64,000 bases of DNA from Labrys monachus (GTDB lineage Bacteria > Pseudomonadota > Alphaproteobacteria > Rhizobiales > Labraceae). The translations under genes and the position numbers were made by a program. The notes under the pieces were generated by a model. That model ran no database searches. It was not told where the DNA came from and saw nothing but the letters and a program-made list of their open reading frames with translations. The stretch covers positions 2,189,501 to 2,253,500 of the forward strand of contig NZ_JAUSVK010000001.1 in NCBI RefSeq assembly GCF_030814655.1, given 5' to 3'. This document shows, in pieces, positions 34,541 through 43,737 of this stretch (position 1 is the stretch's first letter; the number at the start of each line of letters is the position of its first letter).

Positions 34541-37500
34541 ATGGCCGACCCCAAAGCATCCACTTCCTCACCCACCCCAGGCACCCCGATGTCCCCCGAA
34601 GACCAGGCCCTACAGGATGCCATCTTTCAGCAGGCCATAGCGGACCAGATGGCCGCAGAGACCCAGAGGCAGACCACTACGCAAGCGGGTCCCCAGGTCG
34701 CCCCCGCGGGTCCCCAAGCTCAAGATGCAGCCCTCCAAGCCGCTATGGCCCAGGCAGCAGCCGACCAGCAGCCCCAGGCCACCCCCGGAGCCATGGACCC
34801 AGCGTCCGGCTTCGATCCCTCCCAGACAGACCCCATGATCTCCGAGCAGTTCCACCCGGAGTACACCCAGCAGGCCGGGGAGAGGGGACAGCATCTCGCG
34901 GATATCGGGGTGGCCTCCCTCGAAGGTGTCAACAAGGCTGCCATTGAGGCCCATGATTTCCTCTTCGGGCCGACCCCGGAGGACCAGAAGTCCTCATGGC
35001 GCAAGGCCCGTGAGGCCAACTTCAACAGGGCCGCGGAGAATACCCCCGTGGCTGGTCTCGCGGGGGCCACCTCGCAGTTCGCTACCGGCATGGTGGGCCT
35101 TGGCGAACTTACGGCCGGCCTCAAGCTCCTCCCGTGGGTGGCCAGGGGGGTGGAAGTGGCGGAGGGATATATCAATGGGTCCAGCCTCACCCGGGCGGGC
35201 GCAGAGGCCGCCAAGACCTCCATTGTCAGCGCCACGGCCTTCGACCCACATCAAGAAGGCCTCAGCAATCTCATTCAGCAATACCCCTCCCTCCGTAACC
35301 CCATCACGGCCCTTCTCGCCCACCAGCCGGGAGAGAGCGACGCGGTGGGCCGCCTGCGGAACGTCATGGAGAACCTCGGGATAGAGGCCGGGACGGGTGC
35401 CCTCCTCATCGGCGGCGTGAAGCTCTACAAGGCACTGGCCTCGGGGGACCGTCCGGCTATCGCGGCGGCAACCGATGAGGTCCTGAAGGCACACCAGCAG
35501 GCCGACACCGGAGGGCAGGGGGAACAGCCGGCAGCAGGGGCAAGCGCCCCCGGGGCGCAGCAATCGGGGTCCATCTCCCCGGTAGCCCCTGCGGCAACCG
35601 TCGAGACCGCGGCGCAACTCAAGGCTCGCCTCTCGGACGCCAAGGGCTACTTCGACATGGGCGCGGCGGGGGCCAAGGTCGCCTCCGAGGTCGGCACCGC
35701 GCTGTCCCAGGGCAAGCGGGTCACGATCTACCCCGATGGCAAGCCCGTCGAGATTACCGCTGTCACCAATGGGATGATGACGGATGCCCAGGGCCAGCGC
35801 TGGGGAAGTACCCCGCTGGTCGCACAGAAGGACATGAACGGCCCCGCGATAAGGATCGAGGAGGGTGGGTCCAGCACTCTGGCCCAGGCGCCGCCTGACC
35901 TCCCACTGCCTCCCGTCCCGAAATACCTTCAGCCCCTCAACGACACCCGAGGGCAGGGCACGCAGTATCACGGGACCTCTGACCCCACCCTGCAACCCAG
36001 CAGCATCCACGCCTCCTCAAGGAACTACTACGGGCAGGGCTTCTACACGACCGATGCCGTGGACGTGGCCCATAGGTACTCAAGGCGGGGCTCACAGGAC
36101 ACCGGCTCAAGAAATCTCTATGAGGTCACGGAGACACGACCCCTCAACATCCTGGACGCCGAGCAGCCCCTCAGCGAATACCTCAAGTCCATCCTTCTGG
36201 GCCATCCCGAGCACCCCGGCGAGGCCGATGCCATCCTCTCCTACGCCCTCAGGGACAACCCCAGGAACCTCCGGGAACTCTATGACGGCATCCGGGAGCA
36301 CGGGACGGCTAACGGCCTCTCCACCAACGATGTGCAGGACCTCTTCGACAGCCTGAAGTACAACCTTCAGCAGCACGGCTACGACGGCATCTCGCATCTC
36401 GGGGGACTTCAGACCGGCACGGCGGCCCACAAAGTCACCATCTATTTCGACCCCGAGAAGGACCTCACCGTCACCCCGAGGAACTTCGACGACTTCCGGT
36501 CCGAGGAGGTCCTCAACACGCCCGAGGCCCGCGTAGAGGCCGCTAAGGAATACTTCGCGGCGGCCCGTGAGGCGGAGGCGAAGCCGGCGGCGGACACCAT
36601 GGGGACGGAAGGGCAACCCAAGGCCCCCGAGGTGGCGCCCCCCGAGTTCGACCCCGAAATGACCCTCGATATCGTCGCGGCTGTCCGCAAGGACTGGGAC
36701 GCCACCTTGGGCAAGGGGATCGATTGGAATGCTGCCCTTGAAGGGGGCCAGCGGTTCGCCTCGCCGCCCAACGCCCTGCCGTACAACAAGATGGCCAGCC
36801 CGGAGGCGGTGGAAGGCTTCATCAACAATGCCGTGGTCGCCCTCAACCGTACGGGGTGGCTGGATGAGGGGAAGGGCTGGGCGATCCTCTCGGACGCCAA
36901 GGTACAGCAGACGGTCTCACGGCTGGCGGAAGCTGCCGGCGCCGACCCCGTCCAGATGATGGGGGACCTTGCCCGGGCCGGGGCGGCGACCAAAGACATG
37001 GTGGCCCATATGGAGGTCGGCTATCTGCTCGCCAACAAATACTTCCAAGATGCCTATGTGTCCGGCCTCGCCATCAAGGAGGGCCGCTTGGACCAGTGGG
37101 GCGGGGATGCTTTGGCGGCAGCCACCCAGGCCAAGGCGCAGCTTGCCTATGCGGCCCAGGCCTTGAAGCACGCCAACGCGATCCGCGCCGCTGGTGGCCG
37201 CATCGTCCGCAGGAACCGCGCGGAGTTCATGCCGGATCCCGAGATGATCGCAAGCATCCAAGACGCCAACCCCGATATGCTGGCCCAGATCCTCGCCACC
37301 ACCAAGGGAGACGTGAGGAGCCTCCGCGGGGTCATCCAACCGAGTTTCCTGCGGCGCCTCAGGAACTTCGCAGACCTCTACTACGCAAGCAATCTGCTCT
37401 ACGGCTGGAAAACCCAGGTCAACAACATCGTGTCCAACGCCGTCACGGCCGTGGTCCGCCCTGCCGAGAGGATCGTGGGGGCCTCCCTCATGGGCAGCGA

Positions 37501-39295
37501 GGGCGCATCCGTTCGGGAACAGGCTGTCCGGCAATACGCCTACATGGCGTCTGCCATCCCGGACGCCTGGCATGCCGCCGTGGAAGCCTTCAAGCTGGGT
37601 GACAGCAAGCTGGCCATGTACAACACGGACCTCTACGGGACGCCGCTGTACGGCAACCGGGCGCTCGCCAAGTGGAAGCCCGTGAACAACGTGGCGGACC
37701 TCGCCTATAACGGCGCGGCTTCCTTCAGCAACTTCGGGCAGATGGCCGTGGGCGGGTCCCTGCGGTTCCTCACGGCAGCCGATGAGGCAGCCAAGATGAT
37801 CACCTATCGCGGCGTGGTCGGGTCCAAGGCCCATATCGAGGCGGCTCAGATGGGCCTCACCGGGCGGGACCTCGATAGCTTCGTCAATGATCGCCTCGCC
37901 AAGGCTTTCGATGATCAAGGGCGGGCCACGGATGTAGCGGCGAAGCGGGAAGCCCAGACCGCGACATTCTCCAACGACCTCGATAGCGGCATCCTCGCGG
38001 CGGGCGGGAGGGCGCTCCAATCCGTTTCCAACCAGTTCCCGCCCATCAAATGGCTGGTCCCCTTCGTGAAGGCCAGCACGAACATTGCGCGGCTGGGGGT
38101 CAACGTGACACCCGGTCTCAATCTCCTCAGCAATGATTTCCGGGCGGCATGGGCCGGCAAGAAGGGGGACACCCAGGCTATCCGTATGATGAACATGGCA
38201 CAGGCCCGGGGCCAGATGACCCTTGGGTCCCTCTTCATGGGCACCGCCTATCTCATGGCAAGCGGGGGCATGATCACCGGGGGAGGCCCAACGGACCCCA
38301 AGGCGCGGCGGGACCTCATGGCCACGGGATGGCGGCCCTATTCGATCCGCCGGGGCAATGCGGACGGAGCGACAACCTACGTCCCGTTTCGCGACTATCT
38401 TGGACCTTACGCCGTGCCTTTCACCATCGCGGCGGACCTTGCGGAGGCGATCCACCATCCGGAGGCGGCGGACGGCTCGCAGACGGCTATCTCTTCCTTC
38501 GCGCTGGCCCTCTCGAAGCAGATGGCGGACAGCACGTACCTTCAGGGCCTCTCGCAGGCCTTGGACCTCATCGCCAGCCCGACCCCGAACGCATGGGAGC
38601 GGACGGCGGGGGACATCGCGTCCGGCTTCGTGCCCATGTCGGCGGCCCTCCGGGACGTCAATAGGAACTTCGGGGACGACACCATGAGGGACGCCCGGTC
38701 CATCGTGGACAGGCTCTTGGCCAACATCCCCGGCCTGTCTACCGGGGTGCCCCCGAGGCGGGACACGTGGGGCGATCCCATCCACGCGAGGCTCGCTTGG
38801 TCCACAACGGTTCACGGCGAGGTGGACCACGAAATGGAGCGCCTCGCCATGGACACCGCGGACGGGAGGTCCATCGCAGGGCTCACCCCCACGGGACCCG
38901 GCTATGACCTCCGCAGCGTATACATGGCCGATGGCCGCAATGCATGGGACCGGTACCAGGAACTCGGGGGCCACCTTCCGGGTGCCCCATCGCTCAAGTC
39001 TCTGGTCGCCAAGGTGATGCAGACCCCCGCCTATCGCAGGGCTCCCGATGGGGCCGCCACGATCAAGGGCACACGGCTTTACCTTCTGGGCTCCGTCATC
39101 AACCCCTACCACGACAAGGCCAAGAAGGCGCTCATGGCGGACCCCAATGTCCGGCAGGCGCTCTATGCGGCCAATGAGGCCGTGCGGTCTGCCTACGCGG
39201 CGAAGCAGAGGGACCCGCAGGGCGCGATCCCGCAGGCGCAGACGCTCGACAAGATCCTAACCGGGGTCGGACTGCCGGGCATCAAGCAACCCTAA
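34541..39295 (+). CDS. Giant phage-type polyvalent / internal-virion-like protein with ART-like domain
   Basis: A 1584-residue product. Residues 1-100 are Gln/Ala/Pro-rich. The region to about 330 resembles phage ejection proteins (ATAFDPHQEGLSNLIQQYPSLRNP). An ADP-ribosyltransferase-like domain (about 470-650) starts QYHGTSDPTLQ, has YYGQGFYTTDAVDVAHRYS and ends GYDGISHLGG then HKVTIYFDPEKDL, as in the ART-PolyVal group. The second half (about 930-1300) has YASNLLYGWKTQVNNIVSN, TFSNDL and WLVPFVKASTNIARLG, seen in large injected phage proteins. Such proteins enter the cell with phage or plasmid DNA and disarm the host. The ATG at 34541 is chosen on composition; an earlier start at 34415 is possible. 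No frameshift is seen. Confidence 0.7.
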   Translation: MADPKASTSSPTPGTPMSPEDQALQDAIFQQAIADQMAAETQRQTTTQAGPQVAPAGPQAQDAALQAAMAQAAADQQPQATPGAMDPASGFDPSQTDPMISEQFHPEYTQQAGERGQHLADIGVASLEGVNKAAIEAHDFLFGPTPEDQKSSWRKAREANFNRAAENTPVAGLAGATSQFATGMVGLGELTAGLKLLPWVARGVEVAEGYINGSSLTRAGAEAAKTSIVSATAFDPHQEGLSNLIQQYPSLRNPITALLAHQPGESDAVGRLRNVMENLGIEAGTGALLIGGVKLYKALASGDRPAIAAATDEVLKAHQQADTGGQGEQPAAGASAPGAQQSGSISPVAPAATVETAAQLKARLSDAKGYFDMGAAGAKVASEVGTALSQGKRVTIYPDGKPVEITAVTNGMMTDAQGQRWGSTPLVAQKDMNGPAIRIEEGGSSTLAQAPPDLPLPPVPKYLQPLNDTRGQGTQYHGTSDPTLQPSSIHASSRNYYGQGFYTTDAVDVAHRYSRRGSQDTGSRNLYEVTETRPLNILDAEQPLSEYLKSILLGHPEHPGEADAILSYALRDNPRNLRELYDGIREHGTANGLSTNDVQDLFDSLKYNLQQHGYDGISHLGGLQTGTAAHKVTIYFDPEKDLTVTPRNFDDFRSEEVLNTPEARVEAAKEYFAAAREAEAKPAADTMGTEGQPKAPEVAPPEFDPEMTLDIVAAVRKDWDATLGKGIDWNAALEGGQRFASPPNALPYNKMASPEAVEGFINNAVVALNRTGWLDEGKGWAILSDAKVQQTVSRLAEAAGADPVQMMGDLARAGAATKDMVAHMEVGYLLANKYFQDAYVSGLAIKEGRLDQWGGDALAAATQAKAQLAYAAQALKHANAIRAAGGRIVRRNRAEFMPDPEMIASIQDANPDMLAQILATTKGDVRSLRGVIQPSFLRRLRNFADLYYASNLLYGWKTQVNNIVSNAVTAVVRPAERIVGASLMGSEGASVREQAVRQYAYMASAIPDAWHAAVEAFKLGDSKLAMYNTDLYGTPLYGNRALAKWKPVNNVADLAYNGAASFSNFGQMAVGGSLRFLTAADEAAKMITYRGVVGSKAHIEAAQMGLTGRDLDSFVNDRLAKAFDDQGRATDVAAKREAQTATFSNDLDSGILAAGGRALQSVSNQFPPIKWLVPFVKASTNIARLGVNVTPGLNLLSNDFRAAWAGKKGDTQAIRMMNMAQARGQMTLGSLFMGTAYLMASGGMITGGGPTDPKARRDLMATGWRPYSIRRGNADGATTYVPFRDYLGPYAVPFTIAADLAEAIHHPEAADGSQTAISSFALALSKQMADSTYLQGLSQALDLIASPTPNAWERTAGDIASGFVPMSAALRDVNRNFGDDTMRDARSIVDRLLANIPGLSTGVPPRRDTWGDPIHARLAWSTTVHGEVDHEMERLAMDTADGRSIAGLTPTGPGYDLRSVYMADGRNAWDRYQELGGHLPGAPSLKSLVAKVMQTPAYRRAPDGAATIKGTRLYLLGSVINPYHDKAKKALMADPNVRQALYAANEAVRSAYAAKQRDPQGAIPQAQTLDKILTGVGLPGIKQP

Positions 39296-39462
39296 GCCGT
39301 TCTTGGCTGCTCCCGGGGCTCTGCCGACAGCGGGGCCTCGGGGCCACTCATCACCAGCATGAATCAATGGGGCCGGATCGATGCAACCTTTGCGTTGGAC
39401 CCCGCCCGCCGCCTCGCCGAACACAATAGACGCTTCCACCTCAACCGTAAGGACATCCAATC

Positions 39463-39855
39463 ATGCCCGCCGCCGCTGCAAAGCCCCGCTATGACTTTCC
39501 AGTCCAGGTATTCGAAGCCCTCCCACCGGAGCCCCCGAGGTTCGGGCACGATCCGCTCCCTTTCCGTGACCGCTGGACCGCTCTTGCTGCGGAGATCGAG
39601 CGGGACGGTAAGCCCCGCGGTTTCTACGTGCCCGCCTGCTACTTCGTGGAGGTCCGCGGCGCCCCCGCCGAGAAGGTAAACCACGGCTACATCAAGCAAA
39701 AGCTCGGGGAGGCTTGGGGCAAGTGGGTCAAGGAGTCGCCCGCAGCCAAGCGAGCGGAGCGCTTCGAATTGGTGAAGAACAACCGGACCGGCAAAGGGGA
39801 CGGCTTCGAAGAACAGGGCTTCGGCGTCCTCGCCATCGTCCGGGTCAAGGCCTAG
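39463..39855 (+). CDS. Hypothetical protein
   Basis: A 130-residue soluble protein. It begins with Ala/Pro-rich MPAAAAKPRYDFPVQVFEALPPEPP and continues with FRDRWTALAAEIERDGKPRGFYVP and KQKLGEAWGKWVKESPAAKRAERFEL. The Lys/Arg content suggests nucleic-acid contact. No family recognised. It lies between the giant gene and the second tyrosine recombinase on the same strand, 22 bases upstream of the latter, and is probably co-transcribed. Confidence 0.6.
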   Translation: MPAAAAKPRYDFPVQVFEALPPEPPRFGHDPLPFRDRWTALAAEIERDGKPRGFYVPACYFVEVRGAPAEKVNHGYIKQKLGEAWGKWVKESPAAKRAERFELVKNNRTGKGDGFEEQGFGVLAIVRVKA

Positions 39856-39877
39856 CGGCGAGGGGAGGGATACAGCG

Positions 39878-40882
39878 ATGTCTTACCGCCGAACAGATGC
39901 AGCAGCCTATCTACGCCCCTTGACGGATGAGGCTGTGGCCAACGCTCTCGACCCACCCGAAGCCGGCGCGGCAGGCCCAACGGCTCGCACTAGCGCGGCC
40001 TTAGCGCAGCCCGGCAAGACCCTCCTCACGGACGCCTTGGAACACGTCATTCGCAAGCACTGGTCCGGCGCCCGGTCCGAGGAGACCATGGCGTCCCAAG
40101 GCTTGGGGGCCATCAAGGGCTTGCACAGCCTCGGGGTCTACCATGTGGACGACGTGACCCCGGACAAGATACGTGAGGCCGTGCGGGCCTGGCTTGCAGA
40201 GGGGTATTCCGCGAGTACCGTCCGCAAGCGCCTCACGGCGATCAGCTTCATGGGGGCGCCCGTTGAGGGCTGCCTGCCGAAGCTCCCCAAGCCTCTGCAA
40301 TGGTGGCTCAATCCATCGTACCGCGCCAAGGCTGTCGCCCACTTGCGGGACACCGCGACGATGGCGCCCCATGGCGACGCTCGGCTTGTCCTCGCGGACT
40401 ATATCGAGTGGGTCTGCGTGACTGGTCTCCGCGTGGAGGAGTCCCTGCGGCTCCGCTGGCGAGACATCACATTCTGCCCCAGGGACCCCCGCCTGCCCGA
40501 GGATATGTATGTGCTCATCCCAGGCACGAAGACCGTAGCCTCACAGGCCACCCTTCCACTCTCGCGGGAGGCTGGGGAGATCCTTCTGAGGCGCCGCAAT
40601 GCCGATCCGGCAGCCGGCCCGGCCGGCCTCGTGTTCCCCGCGAAATACCGCGTGCTGTCCACCCTGTGGAACGAGTGCAGGGGTGTCCTCGGCGTCTCTG
40701 ATGTCCCCACGGCGACCCTGAAGTCCTTCCGCAGAACGGCGGCGAGGTACCTGCACGTGGAGCGCAACATGCCGCTGGACGTCACCCGGCAGTACCTCAG
40801 GCATAGCTCTGTGCATACCACCACGGGGTACTTGCGGCTGGTCGGCGGGTACAGCGCGGAGGAGATGAAGCGGTGGCTTTGA
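39878..40882 (+). CDS. Tyrosine recombinase (second integrase of the element)
   Basis: The 334-residue product has an N-terminal SAM-like core-binding part (about 50-160) and a C-terminal catalytic domain. Catalytic marks are CVTGLRVEESLRLRW (first Arg), PGTKTVASQATLPLS (Lys on the beta-hairpin), LKSFRRTAARYLH, LRHSSVHTTTGYLRL (His and nucleophilic Tyr). In the third motif the usual HxxR reads K-S-F-R, so the His is replaced. Start ATG 39878 has GGGAGGGA upstream. It may resolve dimers or mediate another recombination step, since the recombinase at 44129-45778 sits at the att site. The interrupted small gene overlaps its stop. Confidence 0.85.
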   Translation: MSYRRTDAAAYLRPLTDEAVANALDPPEAGAAGPTARTSAALAQPGKTLLTDALEHVIRKHWSGARSEETMASQGLGAIKGLHSLGVYHVDDVTPDKIREAVRAWLAEGYSASTVRKRLTAISFMGAPVEGCLPKLPKPLQWWLNPSYRAKAVAHLRDTATMAPHGDARLVLADYIEWVCVTGLRVEESLRLRWRDITFCPRDPRLPEDMYVLIPGTKTVASQATLPLSREAGEILLRRRNADPAAGPAGLVFPAKYRVLSTLWNECRGVLGVSDVPTATLKSFRRTAARYLHVERNMPLDVTRQYLRHSSVHTTTGYLRLVGGYSAEEMKRWL

Positions 40883-41026
40883 CAGGACAAGCCCATCTTC
40901 GGGGGATGCCTCCCGGCGCGATCTTCCGGTTTCCCGGGGAGGCGGCCTTGTTCCTCCTCAGTGAGGGCGGAGGCTTCGCGCCGCTTTGTGAGGCCGAAGA
41001 CGCTCCCGCCCGGCAGGGACCCCTAG

Positions 41027-42398
41027 CAGGCTGCGGAAAAACGTGTTGCGTGGCCGCATATTTTGGCTGAGGGCCTGATTTTTTGGGCTCGGTTTGATTT
41101 TGGCGGCCGATTTTCATGCAATGACCGCTGCCAAAACAGCATTTTGGATGCGTTTTCCGACATTTTGGCGCAGTTATCCTTTGATTTCGATCAATTTGGG
41201 CAATCGGATCAGATTGCAGGCCGCCGCCGTCAGCGTGAAGGACCAACCGACGCGTTCAGTGCCTCGATGGCGGGTCTTGCTCAGTCCGCCACAGGTCTTG
41301 ATCCAGCCGAACCCTTCCTCGATCCGCTTGCGGATGCGCTGGCTGAGAGCGTAGCCGGCATGCCGGGTGGTGCGCCCGTCAATGGCGGAACGCCGGTTGG
41401 TGGTGTTCTGCGCCACATGCGGGGTGACCTTGATACTGCGCAGATCCGCCACAAAGCCAGCCACGTCATAGGCCTTGTCGGCAGCGACCGTGATGCGATG
41501 ACGGGCGTTGCGGCGCCTGAGCATGCTCAGGGCCGCTTCCCGCTCGGCAGTGCCGGTCGCAAGCGTCAGTTCGGTGTCGACGATCAGGCCGTGGCGGTTC
41601 TCCATGAGGAAGTGCCCCATATGGCACAGCCTGGCCGCGGCGCCGCGGCCCTTCTTGTAGAGCCGGGCATCCGGATCGCTGGTCGAGGCATGGGTCCGGT
41701 TGCTGCGCTTCTCGCCATGGAAATCGCGCTCGGCGTTCCGTCCGCCGGCGGGCTTGCCTTCCGGAGCCGCACCGGAAGCCGGCGGGACGCTGCCCGAACC
41801 GCCATCATCGCCCTTATCCGGGCTGTCGGCCCTATCGGCCTTGGGTTTGAAGCCCTTGATGCTCGCCCAGGCCTCGATCAGGGTGCCGTCCACCGAAAAA
41901 TGATCCTCCGACAGCAAAGCCGTCACCCGCGGCTGGGACAGCAGCGCAGCCAGGAACTTGGCGGCGATATCGCCTTCCTGCAGGCGCTCGCGGTTCTTGG
42001 TGAACACCGTCACATCCCAGATCGGCGCATCCATCGACAGCCCGGCAAACCAGCGGAACATCAGATTGTAATCCATCTGTTCCATCAGTTGCCGCTCCGA
42101 GCGGATCGTGAAGAAGGCCTGCAGCAACAGCGCACGCAGCAGCTTCTCCGGCGGGATCGAAGGACGCCCATGCCGCGAATACAGCTTGTCGAACTCCGGC
42201 GACAGCGCCTCCAGCGCCTCGTCGACAATCGCACGGATCGCACGCAGCGGATGATCCGCAGGAACCCGAGCTTCGCAGCTCACATACGAGAACAGACTCT
42301 CCGTCCGAACATCCGCTCCGCGCATCGATCCCCTCCCGTTCATGCACCAGCAGTGAATCACCATGGAACGCTTCGAGGAAGACTTTTTCCGCAGCCTG
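41027..42398. mobile_element. IS5-like insertion sequence, 1372 bp, CTAG target duplication
   Basis: Perfect 15-bp terminal inverted repeats CAGGCTGCGGAAAAA (41027-41041) and TTTTTCCGCAGCCTG (42384-42398) flank one transposase gene. CTAG occurs directly outside both ends (41023-41026 and 42399-42402) as the target duplication. The element lies inside the integrative island and breaks a small gene. Its intact ends and transposase suggest recent insertion. Confidence 0.88.
41174..42325 (-). CDS. IS5-like DDE transposase
   Basis: A 383-residue transposase of the common IS5-like type. It has LFSYVSCEARVPADHPLRAIRAIVDEALE at the start, then GRPSIPPEKLLRALLLQAFFTIRSERQLMEQMDYNLMFRWFAGLSMD. The catalytic core includes FSVDGTLIEAWAS (first Asp), VAADKAYDVAGFV (second Asp) and RKRIEEGFGWIK (Glu). 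A Gly/Ser/Pro-rich insert with EKRSNRTHASTSDPDA lies mid-protein, as usual in this group. The ATG at 42325 is inside the left repeat margin. The gene looks intact. Confidence 0.92.
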   Translation of the reverse strand: MRGADVRTESLFSYVSCEARVPADHPLRAIRAIVDEALEALSPEFDKLYSRHGRPSIPPEKLLRALLLQAFFTIRSERQLMEQMDYNLMFRWFAGLSMDAPIWDVTVFTKNRERLQEGDIAAKFLAALLSQPRVTALLSEDHFSVDGTLIEAWASIKGFKPKADRADSPDKGDDGGSGSVPPASGAAPEGKPAGGRNAERDFHGEKRSNRTHASTSDPDARLYKKGRGAAARLCHMGHFLMENRHGLIVDTELTLATGTAEREAALSMLRRRNARHRITVAADKAYDVAGFVADLRSIKVTPHVAQNTTNRRSAIDGRTTRHAGYALSQRIRKRIEEGFGWIKTCGGLSKTRHRGTERVGWSFTLTAAACNLIRLPKLIEIKG

Positions 42399-42615
42399 CT
42401 AGACCCGGAACGCGCCCACTTCCTCACGAGAGACGAGTTGAAGGACCTCAAGCGAAAGGTCGACAGGGCGTACCTGTTGGCCAGCGTCTAGCCTCTCCCG
42501 ACTTCCCCCTACCACCAGCCAGACCGAACCCGGGCGCCCTCCGCGCTCCGGGAGGCGAGGCCGTGTGTCCGCGCCGAACCCCACGATGATCACCAAAACG
42601 AAAGGACCGAACCCC

Positions 42616-43377
42616 ATGAGCAGAACCCACGGACCCATGACTACCCTCGCCTTCCATGATCTCTACGGCTGGCTTGAAGGGCGCAAGACGGGCGGCAATC
42701 CGCATCCGGCACTCCTCCTGAATCACTGGCCACAGGGCGCCATCGTACGCGCACACGTCGAGCCGGACCCCGTAGGTGGGTCGCCGGTCATCGCCGCCAC
42801 CACCCAGTCCATCCGTTCTGAGACCCTGCGCCTCAAAGACCGCGAGGGCGACAACAGTGCAGCCCGGCCACGCCTCCGCTATTGGGACCCCGAAGCCTTC
42901 CTCGTGATCCGCCTTGCCCTCGCCAACGGCGGCACCCTGTTCGTGGATGATGACGGGCACGGCAGCGAGGACGGCAGCCGCAGGGCATGGCACTACCCGA
43001 AGATGTTCGGCAACAGCGCATTCCTACAGCGGGTCCTCATGCAGGCCGGCCAAGGGCAAAGGGTGCGGAGCATGGTTGACCGGTCCCACCCCTATACCAA
43101 CCGCGATTGCCGCATGCGCCGGCTCTTCATAGAGGAGGGGCCGGGCTCTATCTACAGAGGCGTTAAGGAATTCCTGGACACCGCAGTGAGGATCTACGCC
43201 AAGCCCAACGGGCACGATCCGCAGGACCCAAGGACGGGCGAACAGCGCTTCGGCGCGGACCCGGAGACCTACCGGGGCATTCTCGAAAGCGCCCTCAAGG
43301 TCCACTGGTCCCACAACCCTCCCGCTACCCCCGAGGCAGTCGCCCGGTGGCGTGCGGTGAGGCACCCAAGCAACTGA
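42616..43377 (+). CDS. Hypothetical protein
   Basis: A 253-residue product. Composition is normal for the element, with LAFHDLYGWLEGRKTGGNPH at the start, DPEAFLVIRLALANGGTLFVDDDGHG in the middle and RRLFIEEGPGSIYRGVKEFLDTAVRIY later. The C-terminal QDPRTGEQRFGADPETYRGILESALKVHW is helical. I do not recognise a family. ATG 42616 is used; ATG 42586 in frame would add ten residues. It is downstream of the IS-broken gene on the same strand. Confidence 0.55.
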   Translation: MSRTHGPMTTLAFHDLYGWLEGRKTGGNPHPALLLNHWPQGAIVRAHVEPDPVGGSPVIAATTQSIRSETLRLKDREGDNSAARPRLRYWDPEAFLVIRLALANGGTLFVDDDGHGSEDGSRRAWHYPKMFGNSAFLQRVLMQAGQGQRVRSMVDRSHPYTNRDCRMRRLFIEEGPGSIYRGVKEFLDTAVRIYAKPNGHDPQDPRTGEQRFGADPETYRGILESALKVHWSHNPPATPEAVARWRAVRHPSN

Positions 43378-43462
43378 CACCGAGTTCCTCCGCCCCGTGC
43401 TAGCCGGCCAGCGGAGGCCAGCGGGCGGGGGAGAGGCATTTAGTATCGAAGGGGTTCGGCCT

Positions 43463-43729
43463 ATGTCTCTCCCTCGTTCCTTCCGCCGTGGAGACCTCGC
43501 GGCTATCGCTCTGGCCTGTGCGGTCGCCTTTGGGCCGGCCGCATGGGACCTTGCCGCCGACTGGCTCAATGGCCACGGCGTGTTTGCGCAGCGGGTTGGC
43601 GTGGAACCCCGCCCGGACCTGTTGATGGCCTACTGCGCGGACCATGGGGTGGCTGAGTGGGGGCGCTGCGTGGGGCTTTATGAGGCGGGCAGGGTGACGG
43701 AGGCGGACTTGGCCGACTCCCGCCGGTAA
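43463..43729 (+). CDS. Small hypothetical protein with N-terminal hydrophobic segment
   Basis: An 88-residue product. Residues about 10-30 (DLAAIALACAVAFGPAAWDLA) form a hydrophobic helix after a basic start (MSLPRSFRRG), so it is either membrane-anchored or exported. The rest contains two Cys (LLMAYCADHG and WGRCVGLYEAG). It converges with the minus-strand genes beside the integrase; stops are 8 bases apart. Function unknown. Confidence 0.55.
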   Translation: MSLPRSFRRGDLAAIALACAVAFGPAAWDLAADWLNGHGVFAQRVGVEPRPDLLMAYCADHGVAEWGRCVGLYEAGRVTEADLADSRR

Positions 43730-43737
43730 GCCGGAAG

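Larger units (their letters stand above)
40873..42491 (+). pseudogene. Small gene interrupted by the IS element
   Basis: Left part: from GTG 40873 (or ATG 40906) through FRFPGEAALFLLSEGGGFAPL to RQGPL at the insertion point. Right part: 42403-42491. Removing the IS with one CTAG copy restores one continuous frame: GPL joins DPERAHFLTRDELKDLKR and ends KVDRAYLLASV with TAG at 42489-42491. The restored product is about 80 residues (with GTG start). Its start overlaps the recombinase stop by 10 bases, so it was probably a coupled accessory of that recombinase, for example a directionality factor. That role is a guess. Confidence 0.7.

Noticed and set aside
36917-39112. 731-codon minus-strand open frame
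   Set aside because: Antisense to the giant polyvalent gene; the plus frame has recognisable phage strings while this one is Gly/His/Arg-rich noise.
34541-39295. Conjugative relaxase or TraI-like helicase
   Set aside because: Size suits a relaxase, but there is no HUH motif, no Walker boxes and no transfer genes nearby; the visible strings are of injected phage proteins.
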